NCBI RefSeq assembly: GCF_019218285.1
Contig: NZ_JAHUZG010000002.1
Span: 62,001 to 126,000 of the forward strand
Direction of reading: 5' to 3'
DNA from: Antarctobacter sediminis
GTDB lineage: Bacteria > Pseudomonadota > Alphaproteobacteria > Rhodobacterales > Rhodobacteraceae
Length of the DNA stretch: 64,000 nt
Of this stretch, positions 19,696 through 29,348 are shown one piece after another (the stretch's first letter is position 1; each line of letters begins with the position of its first letter). The notes beneath the pieces were generated by a model. The model was not told the origin of the DNA, made no database searches, and saw only the letters and a list, made by a program, of their open reading frames with translations. The translations under genes were made by a program, and so were the position numbers.

Positions 19696-20493
19696 ATGCC
19701 ACACCCGCTTTTGACCCAGGCCGATATCGATGCCTTTCAGCGCGACGGTGTCGTCGTGATCCGCGGGCTTTGGGCGGATCAGGTCGACCAGCTTCGCGCC
19801 GGGATCGACCGCAACATGGCAGAGCCGGGTCCCTATGCGGCCGAGAACCTCAAAGAGGGCGAAGCGGGGCGGTTCTTTGACGATTATTGCAACTGGCAGC
19901 GGATCCCCGAGTTCGAAGAGGTTATCCGCACCTCTGCCGCCGCCGAGGTGGCCGCCGACCTGATGCAATCGGACAGTGCGCAATTGTTCCACGATCACGT
20001 TCTGGTCAAGGAACCGGGCACGTCGAAACCCACGCCATGGCATCAGGATGCGCCCTATTATTTTGTCTCGGGCCGCCAGACCGTCAGCTTCTGGAGCCCG
20101 CTAGACCCTGTGACCGACGCGACCCTGCGCTGCGTCGCGGGATCGCATAAATGGGACAAGCCCGTGCTGCCGACGCGCTGGCTGTCCGAGGAAAACTTCT
20201 ACCCTGACGAAGACGCCTATATGCCGGTGCCGGACCCGGATGCCGAAGGTATGACGGTGCTGGAATACCCGATGGCGCCGGGCGATGCCGTCGCCTTCAA
20301 CTTTGACATCCTGCATGGCGCGCGCGGCAACGAACGCGCCGAACGCCGCCGTGCCTTTTCACTGCGTCTGGTGGGGGATGATGCGCGCTATGTCACCCGG
20401 CCCGGGCGCACCTCGCCTCCCTTCCCCGGGCACGGGATGCAGGACGGCCAACGCCTGCGCGAAGATTGGTTCCCGATTCTGTTCCGGCGCTGA
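19696..20493 (+). CDS. phytanoyl-CoA dioxygenase (PhyH) family protein
   Basis: It is 265 residues with a strong AGGAGG site 5 bases before ATG 19696. The Fe(II)/2-oxoglutarate motif is visible: PTPWHQDAPYY (H-x-D near residue 115), DILHGARGNERAER (distal His near 205 and the Arg for 2-oxoglutarate). Members hydroxylate varied small molecules, including alkyl chains, amino acids and osmolytes, in the cytosol. Neighbouring M19 and M20 hydrolases and the 549/DUF3726 pair may form a catabolic set, but the substrate is unknown. It converges with truA, 4 bases apart. Confidence 0.88.
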   Translation: MPHPLLTQADIDAFQRDGVVVIRGLWADQVDQLRAGIDRNMAEPGPYAAENLKEGEAGRFFDDYCNWQRIPEFEEVIRTSAAAEVAADLMQSDSAQLFHDHVLVKEPGTSKPTPWHQDAPYYFVSGRQTVSFWSPLDPVTDATLRCVAGSHKWDKPVLPTRWLSEENFYPDEDAYMPVPDPDAEGMTVLEYPMAPGDAVAFNFDILHGARGNERAERRRAFSLRLVGDDARYVTRPGRTSPPFPGHGMQDGQRLREDWFPILFRR

Positions 20494-20497
20494 TCCG

Positions 20498-21268
20498 TTA
20501 CCGGGCGAAAGGGTCGTCGGGATACCCGACACCCATCAGGCTCAGCCCGTCAGGCGGGCAGACCGGGCCACAGGCCGCACGGCTGCGGGCCTCCAGCGCG
20601 GCACGAACGTCGTCCGGGGCCCATGTCCCGGCCCCGACCCGTTCCAGCGTCCCTACGATAGAGCGCACCTGATTGTGCAGGAACGACCGGGCGCGCAGGT
20701 AGAAATGCACCTCTGCTCCGGCCAGCCCTTCGACCCGCTTGATAGTGATCTCATCCATCGTCTTCACCGGAGATTTGGCCTGACACATGACGGATCGAAA
20801 GGTGGTAAAATCGTGCTGGCCAAGCAGGAATGATGCGCCCTCCTGCATGGCGGCGATATCCAGTTGGTGGTTCACGCGCCAGACCTGACCTGCCTCCAGC
20901 GTCGCAGGCGCCCGCCGCATCAGCAGGCGGAACAGGTAGCGCCGCTCGACCGCGGAAAAGCGCGCGTGCCATTCATCGTCAACGGCCGCCGCATCCCGGA
21001 TCGCCACCGGCAGGGGTTTGAGGTGAAAGTTCAGCGCCTCAGACAGGCGGAAAGGATCCCAATCCTTTGTCATGTCGCAATGGGCCACCTGCCCGCGGGC
21101 GTGAACCCCGGCGTCGGTCCGCCCTGCCGCCGCGATTGTATGTTCGCGCGGTTCCAGCCGTGCCAAGGCAGCCTCGATCGCCGCCTGCACCGAAGGTTGG
21201 TCCGCCTGTCTCTGCCACCCGGCAAAGGGACGACCGTCATATTCCACGAGAAGAGCATACCTGGGCAT
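20498..21268 (-). CDS. truA: tRNA pseudouridine(38-40) synthase TruA
   Basis: It is 256 residues starting with [19 protein letters not shown]; the catalytic motif [11 protein letters not shown] holds the nucleophilic Asp near residue 51. RRYLFRL and [17 protein letters not shown] are the usual later landmarks. The start at 21268 follows AGGAGG and matches the family; a longer frame upstream is ignored. The enzyme makes pseudouridine at positions 38-40 of the anticodon arm in many tRNAs. Confidence 0.97.
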   Translation of the reverse strand: MPRYALLVEYDGRPFAGWQRQADQPSVQAAIEAALARLEPREHTIAAAGRTDAGVHARGQVAHCDMTKDWDPFRLSEALNFHLKPLPVAIRDAAAVDDEWHARFSAVERRYLFRLLMRRAPATLEAGQVWRVNHQLDIAAMQEGASFLLGQHDFTTFRSVMCQAKSPVKTMDEITIKRVEGLAGAEVHFYLRARSFLHNQVRSIVGTLERVGAGTWAPDDVRAALEARSRAACGPVCPPDGLSLMGVGYPDDPFAR

Positions 21269-21460
21269 GATCTGCCTCCTAGCCTCGGCACGGGCCAAGG
21301 GCAACCGTCCCTGCGCGGGGCGGGCCGGGGTCGGGCGGGTGGGAGGCCCGTCCCGCGCAGGGAGAGGCATGTTGCGCCGGTTTCCCCCCGAAGCCCCTCT
21401 GGCCCCGCGCCGCCGCAATGACTAAGTTGCCAGAGAACCGCAGGGAAAGGCCCGCACTTC

Positions 21461-22876
21461 ATGGTCATTGGCACCATCGCCGACACGCTGACCCGCAGCG
21501 TCGAAAACGTCACCGGCGCCCTGTCGGAAACCTTCTTCGAACCCACTCTTCGGCTGGGGGTCACCGGCCTGTCCCGCGCGGGCAAGACCGTTTTCATCAC
21601 CTCGCTGGTGGCGAACCTTCTGGATCGGGGCCGGATGCCGCAACTGGTGGCAGAAAGCGAACAGCGCATTCTCTCGGCCTTTCTGCAACCACAGCCCGAC
21701 GATACGCTGCCCCGGTTCGACTATGAAACCCATCTTGGCGCGCTGACCGCCCGCAGCCCGCACTGGCCCGACAGCACCCGCGCCGTTTCCGAATTGCGCC
21801 TGTCGCTCAAGATCCGGCCCGCGGGCCTGCTGTCTGGATTGCAGGGCCCGCGCACACTGCATCTCGACATCGTCGATTACCCCGGCGAATGGCTGCTGGA
21901 TCTCTCGCTGCTCGACAAGAGCTATGCGGAATGGTCGCAGGACATGCTGGCGCGGCTGGAATTGCGCCCGGAGGGGCCCGCCGTTCTGGACCGGCTGAAA
22001 GCCGAGGACGCCGGTCAGGAACTGGACGAAAGCCGCGCGCGCGCCCTGTCGGATGCCTATACGGCCAGCCTGCACACCGCCCGCGCCGCCGGATTTTCGG
22101 ATTGCTCGCCGGGGCGGTTCCTGCTGCCCGGCGAGCTGGAAGGCTCTCCCGTGCTGACCTTCGCCCCCCTCCCGCCAGTAGAGGGTGCGCCGCGCCGCTC
22201 GCTGTATCGCGAGTTCGAGCGGCGGTTCGACAGCTACAAGTCGCGCGTGGTCAAACCCTTCTTTCGCGATCATTTCAGCCGCATCGACCGGCAGATCGTT
22301 CTGGTCGATGCTTTGGGCGCAATCCATGCTGGCCCCCGCGCCATGGAGGATCTGCGCCGCACGCTGGCCGAAATCCTGACCGCCTTCCGCCCCGGTGCCA
22401 ATGCTTTCCTGTCCAAGCTGTTGCTGGGCAAGCGGGTGGAAAAGATCCTGTTTGCCGCCACCAAGGCCGATCACCTGCACCACCTGCAACATGGCCGCCT
22501 GACCGCCATCATGGAGGCCCTGACCCGCGAGGCGCGCGACCGCGCACGCTTTGCCGGGGCCGAAACGCAGGCCATGTCCATCGCTGCCCTGCGCGCCACG
22601 ACCGAACAGATGATCGCTCATGCCGGGGCCGATCTGCCCTGTGTGCGCGGCACCTTGCTGGAGACAGGCAAGCAGGCCGCCTTCTACCCCGGCGCCCTGC
22701 CGGAAGACCCCTCGCATCTGCTCGGGGCTGCCCGCGATGGTGCGGAACAGTGGTTGGATCAGGACTATTCGGTGATGAATTTCGCGCCCGCGCCCCTGTC
22801 GCTGAAACCGGGCGAAGGCCCGCCCCATATCCGGTTGGACCGGGCCGCGCAGTTTCTGATCGGTGACCGGTTGTGA
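21461..22876 (+). CDS. ycjX: YcjX-family GTP-binding protein (DUF463)
   Basis: It is 471 residues. A P-loop-like GVTGLSRAGKTVFITSL (Walker A near residue 40) and HLDIVDYPGEWLLDL (Walker B-like) identify the YcjX family, further supported by FFRDHFSRIDRQIVLVDAL and ATKADHLHH (base-recognition TKAD). The family is a stress-associated predicted GTPase, found next to ycjF in E. coli. Here the stop overlaps the GTG start of an acetyltransferase, and ycjF follows. Confidence 0.92.
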   Translation: MVIGTIADTLTRSVENVTGALSETFFEPTLRLGVTGLSRAGKTVFITSLVANLLDRGRMPQLVAESEQRILSAFLQPQPDDTLPRFDYETHLGALTARSPHWPDSTRAVSELRLSLKIRPAGLLSGLQGPRTLHLDIVDYPGEWLLDLSLLDKSYAEWSQDMLARLELRPEGPAVLDRLKAEDAGQELDESRARALSDAYTASLHTARAAGFSDCSPGRFLLPGELEGSPVLTFAPLPPVEGAPRRSLYREFERRFDSYKSRVVKPFFRDHFSRIDRQIVLVDALGAIHAGPRAMEDLRRTLAEILTAFRPGANAFLSKLLLGKRVEKILFAATKADHLHHLQHGRLTAIMEALTREARDRARFAGAETQAMSIAALRATTEQMIAHAGADLPCVRGTLLETGKQAAFYPGALPEDPSHLLGAARDGAEQWLDQDYSVMNFAPAPLSLKPGEGPPHIRLDRAAQFLIGDRL

Positions 22877-23340
22877 CAGCCGCCGAAATCACCCTGCGCC
22901 CCGCGCACCCACGGGATGCCAACCGCCTTGGCGCAATGATCACCGAAGCCGTCGATGCCCGCGCATGGAAGCCGCGCCTGCATTCCGGGGCGCAGGACAT
23001 CTCGCATGCGGGCACTCTGATCGACCGCGGCTGGGTGACGGTGGCCGAACTGGGACGGGACACCGCGGGTTTCCTTGCGCGCGAGGGCCATTTCATCCAC
23101 GCGCTTTTCGTTGCCGCATGGGCACAGGGGCAGGGTCTGGGCACCGCGCTGCTGCATGACGCCAAGGACCGGGCCGAGCGTCTGGAACTCTGGACCTTTC
23201 AACAAAACGAAGGCGCACAACGGTTTTACCTGCGCCATGGGTTCGGCGAAACCGGCCGCACCGAGGGCGACAACGAGGAAGGTCTGCCTGACATCCGTTA
23301 CCTGTGGCGCCGCCCGCAGACAGCCTCCTGGAGCCTTTGA
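22873..23340 (+). CDS. GNAT-family N-acetyltransferase
   Basis: It is 155 residues from a GTG start overlapping the ycjX stop (GTGA). The fold is readable: ITLRPAHPRDANRLGAMI (strand 1 and helix 1), then AAWAQGQGLGTALLHDAKD, the acetyl-CoA-binding Q/R-x-x-G-x-G/A loop near residue 88, and GAQRFYLRHGF, a canonical GNAT motif B. Substrate unknown. Its insertion between ycjX and ycjF, coupled by overlap, suggests co-expression. Confidence 0.9.
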   Translation: MTAAEITLRPAHPRDANRLGAMITEAVDARAWKPRLHSGAQDISHAGTLIDRGWVTVAELGRDTAGFLAREGHFIHALFVAAWAQGQGLGTALLHDAKDRAERLELWTFQQNEGAQRFYLRHGFGETGRTEGDNEEGLPDIRYLWRRPQTASWSL

Positions 23341-23342
23341 CC

Positions 23343-24356
23343 ATGAGCAAGCCCCCCAAGGGTCCCATCCTGATCGACCTTGACGACGAAGGCACCGAGG
23401 CCCCCAGCCCCGCCAGCGCCCCACCGGTGCCCGAACCGCATCTGCCACCGCCTGAAGGCGCGGCCATGACAACGGTTGCGGCGCTGGCCGCTCGGCAACC
23501 TTCGGCACTGGCGCGCTGGTTCTGGCGTCTGTTGCTGGCCTTGGTAGGAACGCTTGTGTCCATCGCCGCCTGGCGCTTTGTGACCGATCTGATCGCCAGC
23601 AATGCGGCACTTGGCTGGGCGGTGACCGCGCTGTTCGGTGCTTTCGGGCTGGTCTGCCTGATGATCGTCATCAAGGAACTGGCCGCATTTTCGCGCCTGT
23701 CGCGGATCGACGCCTTGCACCACGCCGCCGAAACCGTGCTGGCCGACGAAGACCTCGCCGGCGCGCGCAGGCTGACTGACGACCTGGTGGCACTGTACAA
23801 GGGACGCGAAGATACGCGTTGGGGCCGCGACAGGCTGACCGCGCAGCGGGACGATATTTTTGATGCCAAGGGCCTTGTGGATCACGCGGAAACGGCACTT
23901 TTGGCCCCGCTGGACGCCGCCGCCCGCCGCGAGGTCGAGGCCGCGGCCCGACAGGTGGCCACCGTGACAGCTCTGGTGCCGCTGGCGCTGGCGGATGTGA
24001 TCACCGCCCTGACGGCCAACCTGCGGATGATCCGGCGGATTGCCGAGATCTATGGCGGGCGGTCGGGCACCTTGGGCAGTTGGCGGCTGACCCGGGCTGT
24101 GATGTCGCATCTGGTGGCCACTGGTGCGGTGGCGGTGGGCGATGACATGCTGGAACCGATCCTTGGCGGCGGGTTGCTGGGCAAGCTTTCGCGCCGCTTT
24201 GGCGAAGGTATGGTCAACGGGGCCCTGACCGCGCGGGTGGGTGTTGCCGCGATGGAGGTCTGCCGACCGTTGCCTTTCGGCGCAGGAAAGCGGCCCTCGG
24301 TCCGAACCATCATCCGGTCCAGCCTCAGCGGTTTGGTGATGCAGGACAAGGGTTAA
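23343..24356 (+). CDS. ycjF: YcjF-family membrane protein (TIGR01620/DUF697)
   Basis: It is 337 residues with a Pro-rich cytosolic head (residues ~1-55), two adjacent hydrophobic helices around residues 60-110 (WFWRLLLALVGTLVSIAAW and AVTALFGAFGLVCLMIVIKE), and a C-terminal DUF697-like region ending in PFGAGKRPSVRTII. This is the YcjF layout and it follows ycjX as in E. coli, with the acetyltransferase between. The start at 23343 is two bases after the acetyltransferase stop. Confidence 0.88.
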   Translation: MSKPPKGPILIDLDDEGTEAPSPASAPPVPEPHLPPPEGAAMTTVAALAARQPSALARWFWRLLLALVGTLVSIAAWRFVTDLIASNAALGWAVTALFGAFGLVCLMIVIKELAAFSRLSRIDALHHAAETVLADEDLAGARRLTDDLVALYKGREDTRWGRDRLTAQRDDIFDAKGLVDHAETALLAPLDAAARREVEAAARQVATVTALVPLALADVITALTANLRMIRRIAEIYGGRSGTLGSWRLTRAVMSHLVATGAVAVGDDMLEPILGGGLLGKLSRRFGEGMVNGALTARVGVAAMEVCRPLPFGAGKRPSVRTIIRSSLSGLVMQDKG

Positions 24357-24450
24357 CCCCGGCCCGGGGCTGGTCCGGCATTCCGGACCTGTCTCTGACG
24401 GCCGGGCCGGTCTAGACTTCGCCTTCGAAGTATTCGGAGACCGGCATTTC

Positions 24451-27189
24451 ATGGAAGCGCTTCTCGTTCTCTTGGGTCTTGCCGTGCTGGCGCTGCCCGT
24501 CGCGGTGATCTTTCTGATCTTTGCGCAGGTCAGACTGCGCCGCGATTTCCGCGCCGTTCAGGGCCGGTTGCAGGATCTCGAACGCAGTGTCGCCCAAAAC
24601 GGACGCCCCGCCCCACGTGGGGCCGGGCCGCGACCTGTTCCGCTGCCGGTTGAACCCCGGCCCCAACAGATCCGCCCGGTTGAACCGGCCAATGCCGCGC
24701 CGCCGCCCGTTACGGCGGACCCGCCCCTCCCCTCGGCACCGCCACAACCGACCACCCCGACACATCCGACGCCACAGCCCAAAGGCCCCTCGGGCTTTGA
24801 TCGGCTGTTCGGCTGGTTGCAGGAAAACTGGTTCTACGCGATTGCCGCTGTCTCGCTGGCGCTGGCGGGGATCTTCCTTGTCCAATACGGGGTCGAAACC
24901 GGCCTGCTGACGCCCGGCGCACGGGTCATTGCCGCGCTGGTTTTCGGCGGAGCGTTGATCGTCGGGGGCGAAACCATCCGCAGACGTTTTGGCGACGGGG
25001 CCGACAAGGCCAGCGCCTACCTGCCCTCGGTCCTGTCCGGCGCGGGGCTTGTTTCGCTGATGGGGGGCATTCTCGCCGCCCGCCTTCTGTACGATCTGGT
25101 TGCGCCCGGACCGGCGCTGGCCGCCTTGTTCGGCATTGCCCTGTTCGGTCTGGTGCTGGGCTGGCGCCACGGGCCGCTATTGGCTGCAATCGGCCTGATC
25201 GGTGGCATGGCCGCGCCTTTCCTTGTTGGCGGCGAAAGCGACAATCCCGAATGGCTGCTGGTCTATTTCGGCCTGCTGGCGATGCTGGGACTTGGCATCG
25301 ACACCTTGCGCCGCTGGGCATGGGTCAGCCTGCTGTCCGTGGCCCTTGGCTTTGGCGCGGCGGTCCTTCTGCATCTTTCGGCCCCGTCGTCCGAACCCAT
25401 GATGGCCAGCCTTGCGGTCTATGCCGTCGCGCTGGTTCTGGCGAGCCTTCTGATCCCTTCGCGCGCCTTGTCTCCTGATCATCAAGGAACCTGTCTGACA
25501 GGGGCCATTTTTGAAACCGGTGACCGGGGCCGCCCGATTTTTCCCGTGATCCTGTCTTGCCTGACGCTTTTGGCGGGCTGCGTTCTGCTGGCCTATACCG
25601 CACAGGAAAGCGCGCTGACATGGCGCCTGTCGGCCGGGCTGACGGCGGGTCTGGGCACCGCGATGGTCCTGTGGTCGCGGGGCGCTCCTGCCCTACAGGA
25701 TCAGGCAGCGCTGCCAGTGCTGACGTTGCTGGCGCTGATCGCTGGGCCGGATCTGAACACCGCCATGCAAGACAGTCTGACCGCGCGTTTCATCGCCGGG
25801 CAAGAGCTGACCGAGCAGCGGATGATGATGGATTTCACGCTGATCCTTTTGGCCGCGGTTCTGACCGGGCTGGCGGCGGCATGGCGCAGCCTGCAACCCG
25901 GCGGCTATCCCGCGCTCTGGGCCGGGGCGGCGGCGCTGATTGCCCCGCTGGCCGGACTTGCGCTGGAATTCGGCTGGCAGCCGGCGATGATGATCGGGGC
26001 CTGGCCCTGGGCGCTGCATGCGCTGGCGCTGGCGGCACTGATGGTGGCCAAGGCCGCCCGCTTTGCCCGCGCCGATAAAGCGGACCGGCTGCGGCCCGCC
26101 TTGGCCACGGTTTCGGCGCTGGCCTGCATTGCCTTTGCCCTGACGCTGCTGCTGACTTCGGCGGCGCTGACGCTGGCGCTGGCCGCCGTGGTGGTCAGCG
26201 CGGCGGCGCTTGACCGGCGGTTTGACCTGCCGCAGATGACCGTGTTCATTGCCGCCGGAATCGTGGCGCTGGGGTATCGACTGGTATTTGATCCGGGGCT
26301 TGACTGGGCCTTTGGCGCCCCGGTGCTGGAGATGCTGGCCACCTACGGCGGCACGCTGGCCGCCCTGCTTTCCGCCCTGTGGCTGGGTCTGACGCGCCCG
26401 CGCCCCCGCGCCCGCGTCCTTTTGGAAAGCGCGGCGTGGTCGGTGGGCGGCATGACCGTCAGCCTGACCTTGTTCCACGCCATCGAAGCCTATGTCGGCC
26501 ACGTCCCGAAAGAGGCGCATTGGGGCATAGGCCTTTACGCCTCGATCTGGATCTGCACTGCGCTGGCGCAACTGGAACGGCTGCGGCTGGGCGGGCCGTT
26601 GCGCTGGGTACGGGTCATGCTGGCGGGCAGCTTTGGCCTGATAGCGCTGGGGTTCATCGGGCTGGGCCTGTCCTTGGGCAACCCGGTTTTCGAAGAACAG
26701 ACCGTGCATGGCGTGATCGTCCTGAACACGCTGATCCCGGCCTACCTTCTGCCTGCGGTCCTTCTGGGGCTGGGCGCGCTGCGGCTGGCCCGTCTCAGGA
26801 TTTGGCTGCGGGTGGGACTGGGCGGCCTTGGCGTTTTGCTGGCGCTGGTCTGGGCTGGGTTGGTCATCCGCCATGCGTGGCAGGGCGGCACCCTGATGCA
26901 TTCCGCCAACGGCATCACGGATGGCGAGTTGTACAGCTATACCGTTGCCTTGTTGCTGGCGGGCGCGGGCCTGTTTTACCGCGCGCTTGCGCATCGGTCC
27001 GATCTGTTGCGGCGGGCCGGCGTCGCGGTGATCGCGCTGGCCGTCGCCAAGGTCTTTCTGATCGACATCTCGGGGCTTGCCGGGCTGGTAAGGGTCTTTT
27101 CCTTCCTGCTGCTGGGTCTGTCATTGGCCGGGTTGGCCTGGTTCAACCGCTGGGTCCAGACGCGGGCCGGTGCCCCTTTGGACGGCTAG
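24451..27189 (+). CDS. DUF2339 large polytopic membrane protein, 912 aa
   Basis: An N-terminal hydrophobic helix (residues 3-27) is followed by a short coiled-coil-like piece (RRDFRAVQGRLQDLERSV) and a Pro-rich linker to about residue 110. The rest is a near-continuous array of more than 20 hydrophobic helices, with FDRLFGWLQENWFYAIAAV opening the array, a DUF2339 hallmark. The family is an inner-membrane protein of unknown function. It stands alone between ycjF and the VIT1-like gene, 94 bases after ycjF. Confidence 0.85.
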   Translation: MEALLVLLGLAVLALPVAVIFLIFAQVRLRRDFRAVQGRLQDLERSVAQNGRPAPRGAGPRPVPLPVEPRPQQIRPVEPANAAPPPVTADPPLPSAPPQPTTPTHPTPQPKGPSGFDRLFGWLQENWFYAIAAVSLALAGIFLVQYGVETGLLTPGARVIAALVFGGALIVGGETIRRRFGDGADKASAYLPSVLSGAGLVSLMGGILAARLLYDLVAPGPALAALFGIALFGLVLGWRHGPLLAAIGLIGGMAAPFLVGGESDNPEWLLVYFGLLAMLGLGIDTLRRWAWVSLLSVALGFGAAVLLHLSAPSSEPMMASLAVYAVALVLASLLIPSRALSPDHQGTCLTGAIFETGDRGRPIFPVILSCLTLLAGCVLLAYTAQESALTWRLSAGLTAGLGTAMVLWSRGAPALQDQAALPVLTLLALIAGPDLNTAMQDSLTARFIAGQELTEQRMMMDFTLILLAAVLTGLAAAWRSLQPGGYPALWAGAAALIAPLAGLALEFGWQPAMMIGAWPWALHALALAALMVAKAARFARADKADRLRPALATVSALACIAFALTLLLTSAALTLALAAVVVSAAALDRRFDLPQMTVFIAAGIVALGYRLVFDPGLDWAFGAPVLEMLATYGGTLAALLSALWLGLTRPRPRARVLLESAAWSVGGMTVSLTLFHAIEAYVGHVPKEAHWGIGLYASIWICTALAQLERLRLGGPLRWVRVMLAGSFGLIALGFIGLGLSLGNPVFEEQTVHGVIVLNTLIPAYLLPAVLLGLGALRLARLRIWLRVGLGGLGVLLALVWAGLVIRHAWQGGTLMHSANGITDGELYSYTVALLLAGAGLFYRALAHRSDLLRRAGVAVIALAVAKVFLIDISGLAGLVRVFSFLLLGLSLAGLAWFNRWVQTRAGAPLDG

Positions 27190-27279
27190 GCCCGGCGGAT
27201 ACGGAATTGCGAGTCGCTCTCGCTTGACCCTCGGCCCGCGAAACGCCACCCACGGCGCGAACAACCGAGGAGATAGCGA

Positions 27280-27993
27280 ATGGACCTGCCCGAACACGGC
27301 CACTCTGACACCGAGATTGCCGAGCGGCTTGCCAATCCGCCCGGACGCGGAGATCTGGGCGATGCCGTCTATGGCGCAATCGACGGCGCGGTGACAACCT
27401 TTGCCATCGTTGCCGGTGTCGCGGGAGCGGGCCTGTCGCCATTCGTGATCGTCGCGCTCGGGCTGGCCAACGTTCTGGCGGACGGGTTCTCGATGGCGGC
27501 AGGGAACTATTCGGCCACCAAGGCGGAACGCGACAATAAACTGCGCCTGCGGATGATCGAGGAGCGGCATATCCGCCTGCACCCCGAGGGCGAAAAGCGC
27601 GAGTTGCGGGCGATCCTCGAACAAAAGGGGCTGTCCGGCGCAACGCTGGAGGATGCCGTAGACCAGATTTCGCGCAATCACGAGATCTGGATCGACACCA
27701 TGCTGGAGGGCGAATACGGCATCGGTTCCGTTGACCCGCACCCGCTGCGGGCGGCACTGGTGACCTTTGGCGCGTTCCTTGTTGCCGGGTTTGTGCCCTT
27801 GCTGCCCTTCCTGATCGGCATGACGCAGGGCTTTGCCGTGGCCAGCGTGCTGACGCTTGTGACCTTCTTCGCCATCGGATCGCTGAAAAGCCGCTGGTCG
27901 CTGTCGCCGTGGTGGCGGTCCGGTCTGGAAACGCTGGCCATCGGCGGCTTTGCCGCGGGGATCGCCTATTACGTAGGTTCGCTGTTCGGCTGA
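27280..27993 (+). CDS. VIT1/CCC1-family metal ion transporter
   Basis: It is 237 residues with a GAGGAG site ahead of ATG 27280. The first helix carries YGAIDGAVTTFAIVAG and the second LANVLADGFSMAAGNY, the conserved pair that forms the transport pore in the VIT family. An acidic helical insert (EERHIRLHPEGEKRELRAIL) follows, where plant and eukaryotic members have their metal-binding domain, then three more helices. The family moves Fe2+ or Mn2+ out of the cytosol. It converges with the monooxygenase gene. Confidence 0.92.
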   Translation: MDLPEHGHSDTEIAERLANPPGRGDLGDAVYGAIDGAVTTFAIVAGVAGAGLSPFVIVALGLANVLADGFSMAAGNYSATKAERDNKLRLRMIEERHIRLHPEGEKRELRAILEQKGLSGATLEDAVDQISRNHEIWIDTMLEGEYGIGSVDPHPLRAALVTFGAFLVAGFVPLLPFLIGMTQGFAVASVLTLVTFFAIGSLKSRWSLSPWWRSGLETLAIGGFAAGIAYYVGSLFG

Positions 27994-28008
27994 TCCCTCC
28001 CCCTGCCC

Positions 28009-29193
28009 TCAGCTCTCCAGAGAGCCAAGTGGCGGCAACAGGTCGCCGCAGACAAGCCGCGTCAGAATGCGCTGAATCGGCGTCCATGTCGACATCGGGT
28101 ACAGCAGCTTGTCCCGCAGCACCGGCAGGCTGCGGCTGTCTCCCTGATATTGTGGCGTGAACAGGCGGCTCATCATCTGATAGCCGCGCACATGCCAGCG
28201 GCGTGCGCGGGCGTAGGTCAGCGCCGCCAGCGGCAGGTCATCGCGCGCCGCCTTGAGCGCCTGCGCCAATGCCCAGGCATCCAGCAACGCCATATTGGCC
28301 CCCTGCCCCAACTGCGGGCTGGCGCGGTGGGCGGCGTCACCGATAAAGATCAGCCCCTCTTCGAAGGGACGCCGCAACGTGCCGTGGGCATAGCGCGCCA
28401 TGGTCATTTGGGCCGGATCAGTGATCTGTTCGACAAATGGCGCAAATTCGGGCCAGAGGGCGACGGCCTCGTCCCGCCAGGCCTGCAAGCCGCCCGCGTG
28501 CCACGAGTCGAAACTGTCGGACGGCAGGGACCAGAATATCGAGGTGCGGAACCCGTCCTGATCCGGGACCTGCCCCACAGGCAAGACGCCCATCATCCGA
28601 TCCGCGCGACGATAGGCCTGACGCAGTTCGTTGCGCGGCAAACCGGTGCCCGCCGGCCATTTCACCGTGCCCCAAAGTGCCCCGTACCCCAGCGGTCGCG
28701 CATGCATGGGAGACAGCGGAGACCCCGCCCCGGTGGCGTCCACGATCAGGTCAAACGGGCCTTCGCGGCCATGTTCGAAAATCAGCGTTCCGTCCTGACG
28801 TCCAATCACCCGATGACCTGCGACGATCTCGGCCCCGGCGTCCTGCGCCGCATCGTACAGCGCCTGAAACAGTGCCGCCCGGTGAATCGCCAGTCCGAAA
28901 CGGGGATCGCCGGGGGCGTCATAAGCCACGTCCAGCACCGGCTGGCCGCTCTGCGCCTCGTGCCCGAACATGCGGTGGATACGGTTGCCGGCGGCCATGG
29001 CAGCGGGCAAGGCCCCGACGCGGTCCAGAACCTCTAGCCCGACAGGCTGCATGACAAGGCCAGACCCCACCGGTGCTGGCGCAGCGAACTGGTCAAAGAC
29101 CGTCGCACGGTGCCCCGCCTGACGCAGGGCCGCCGCAGCGGCAAGCCCGCCCATGCCGGCACCGGCAATTGCGATGTTCAGCACTCTGGCCAT
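28009..29193 (-). CDS. FAD-dependent aromatic-type monooxygenase
   Basis: It is 394 residues from ATG 29193, which has GGGAGG 6 bases upstream; a frame 11 codons longer is less likely. The N-terminal FAD fold is IAIAGAGMGGLAAAAALRQAG (GxGxxG), the middle DLIVDATGAGSPL, and the second FAD motif FIGDAAHRASPQLGQGANMA (GD motif). This is the UbiH/PHBH-like class A hydroxylase pattern, using NAD(P)H and O2. The substrate is unknown and no pathway gene adjoins. Confidence 0.9.
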   Translation of the reverse strand: MARVLNIAIAGAGMGGLAAAAALRQAGHRATVFDQFAAPAPVGSGLVMQPVGLEVLDRVGALPAAMAAGNRIHRMFGHEAQSGQPVLDVAYDAPGDPRFGLAIHRAALFQALYDAAQDAGAEIVAGHRVIGRQDGTLIFEHGREGPFDLIVDATGAGSPLSPMHARPLGYGALWGTVKWPAGTGLPRNELRQAYRRADRMMGVLPVGQVPDQDGFRTSIFWSLPSDSFDSWHAGGLQAWRDEAVALWPEFAPFVEQITDPAQMTMARYAHGTLRRPFEEGLIFIGDAAHRASPQLGQGANMALLDAWALAQALKAARDDLPLAALTYARARRWHVRGYQMMSRLFTPQYQGDSRSLPVLRDKLLYPMSTWTPIQRILTRLVCGDLLPPLGSLES

Positions 29194-29300
29194 GATTTCC
29201 TCCCGTGGGAATGGAAAGCCTGCCACGACTGATAGCGCAAGCGGTGCACTGTCGCAGGGTAGGGAATAACGCCACCCGACCCCCGTATTCGGGACGAAAA

Positions 29301-29329
29301 ACCCCGGAACCGGCGGCCGGGCCCGGGGT
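29301..29329 (-). terminator. rho-independent terminator of 82-aa membrane protein
   Basis: ACCCCGG and CCGGGGT pair to form the stem around a 15-base GC-rich loop, 20 bases after the stop at 29349. On the minus strand the hairpin is followed by TTTTT. Confidence 0.8.
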
Positions 29330-29348
29330 AAAGACCCTTCGGGCGGTA

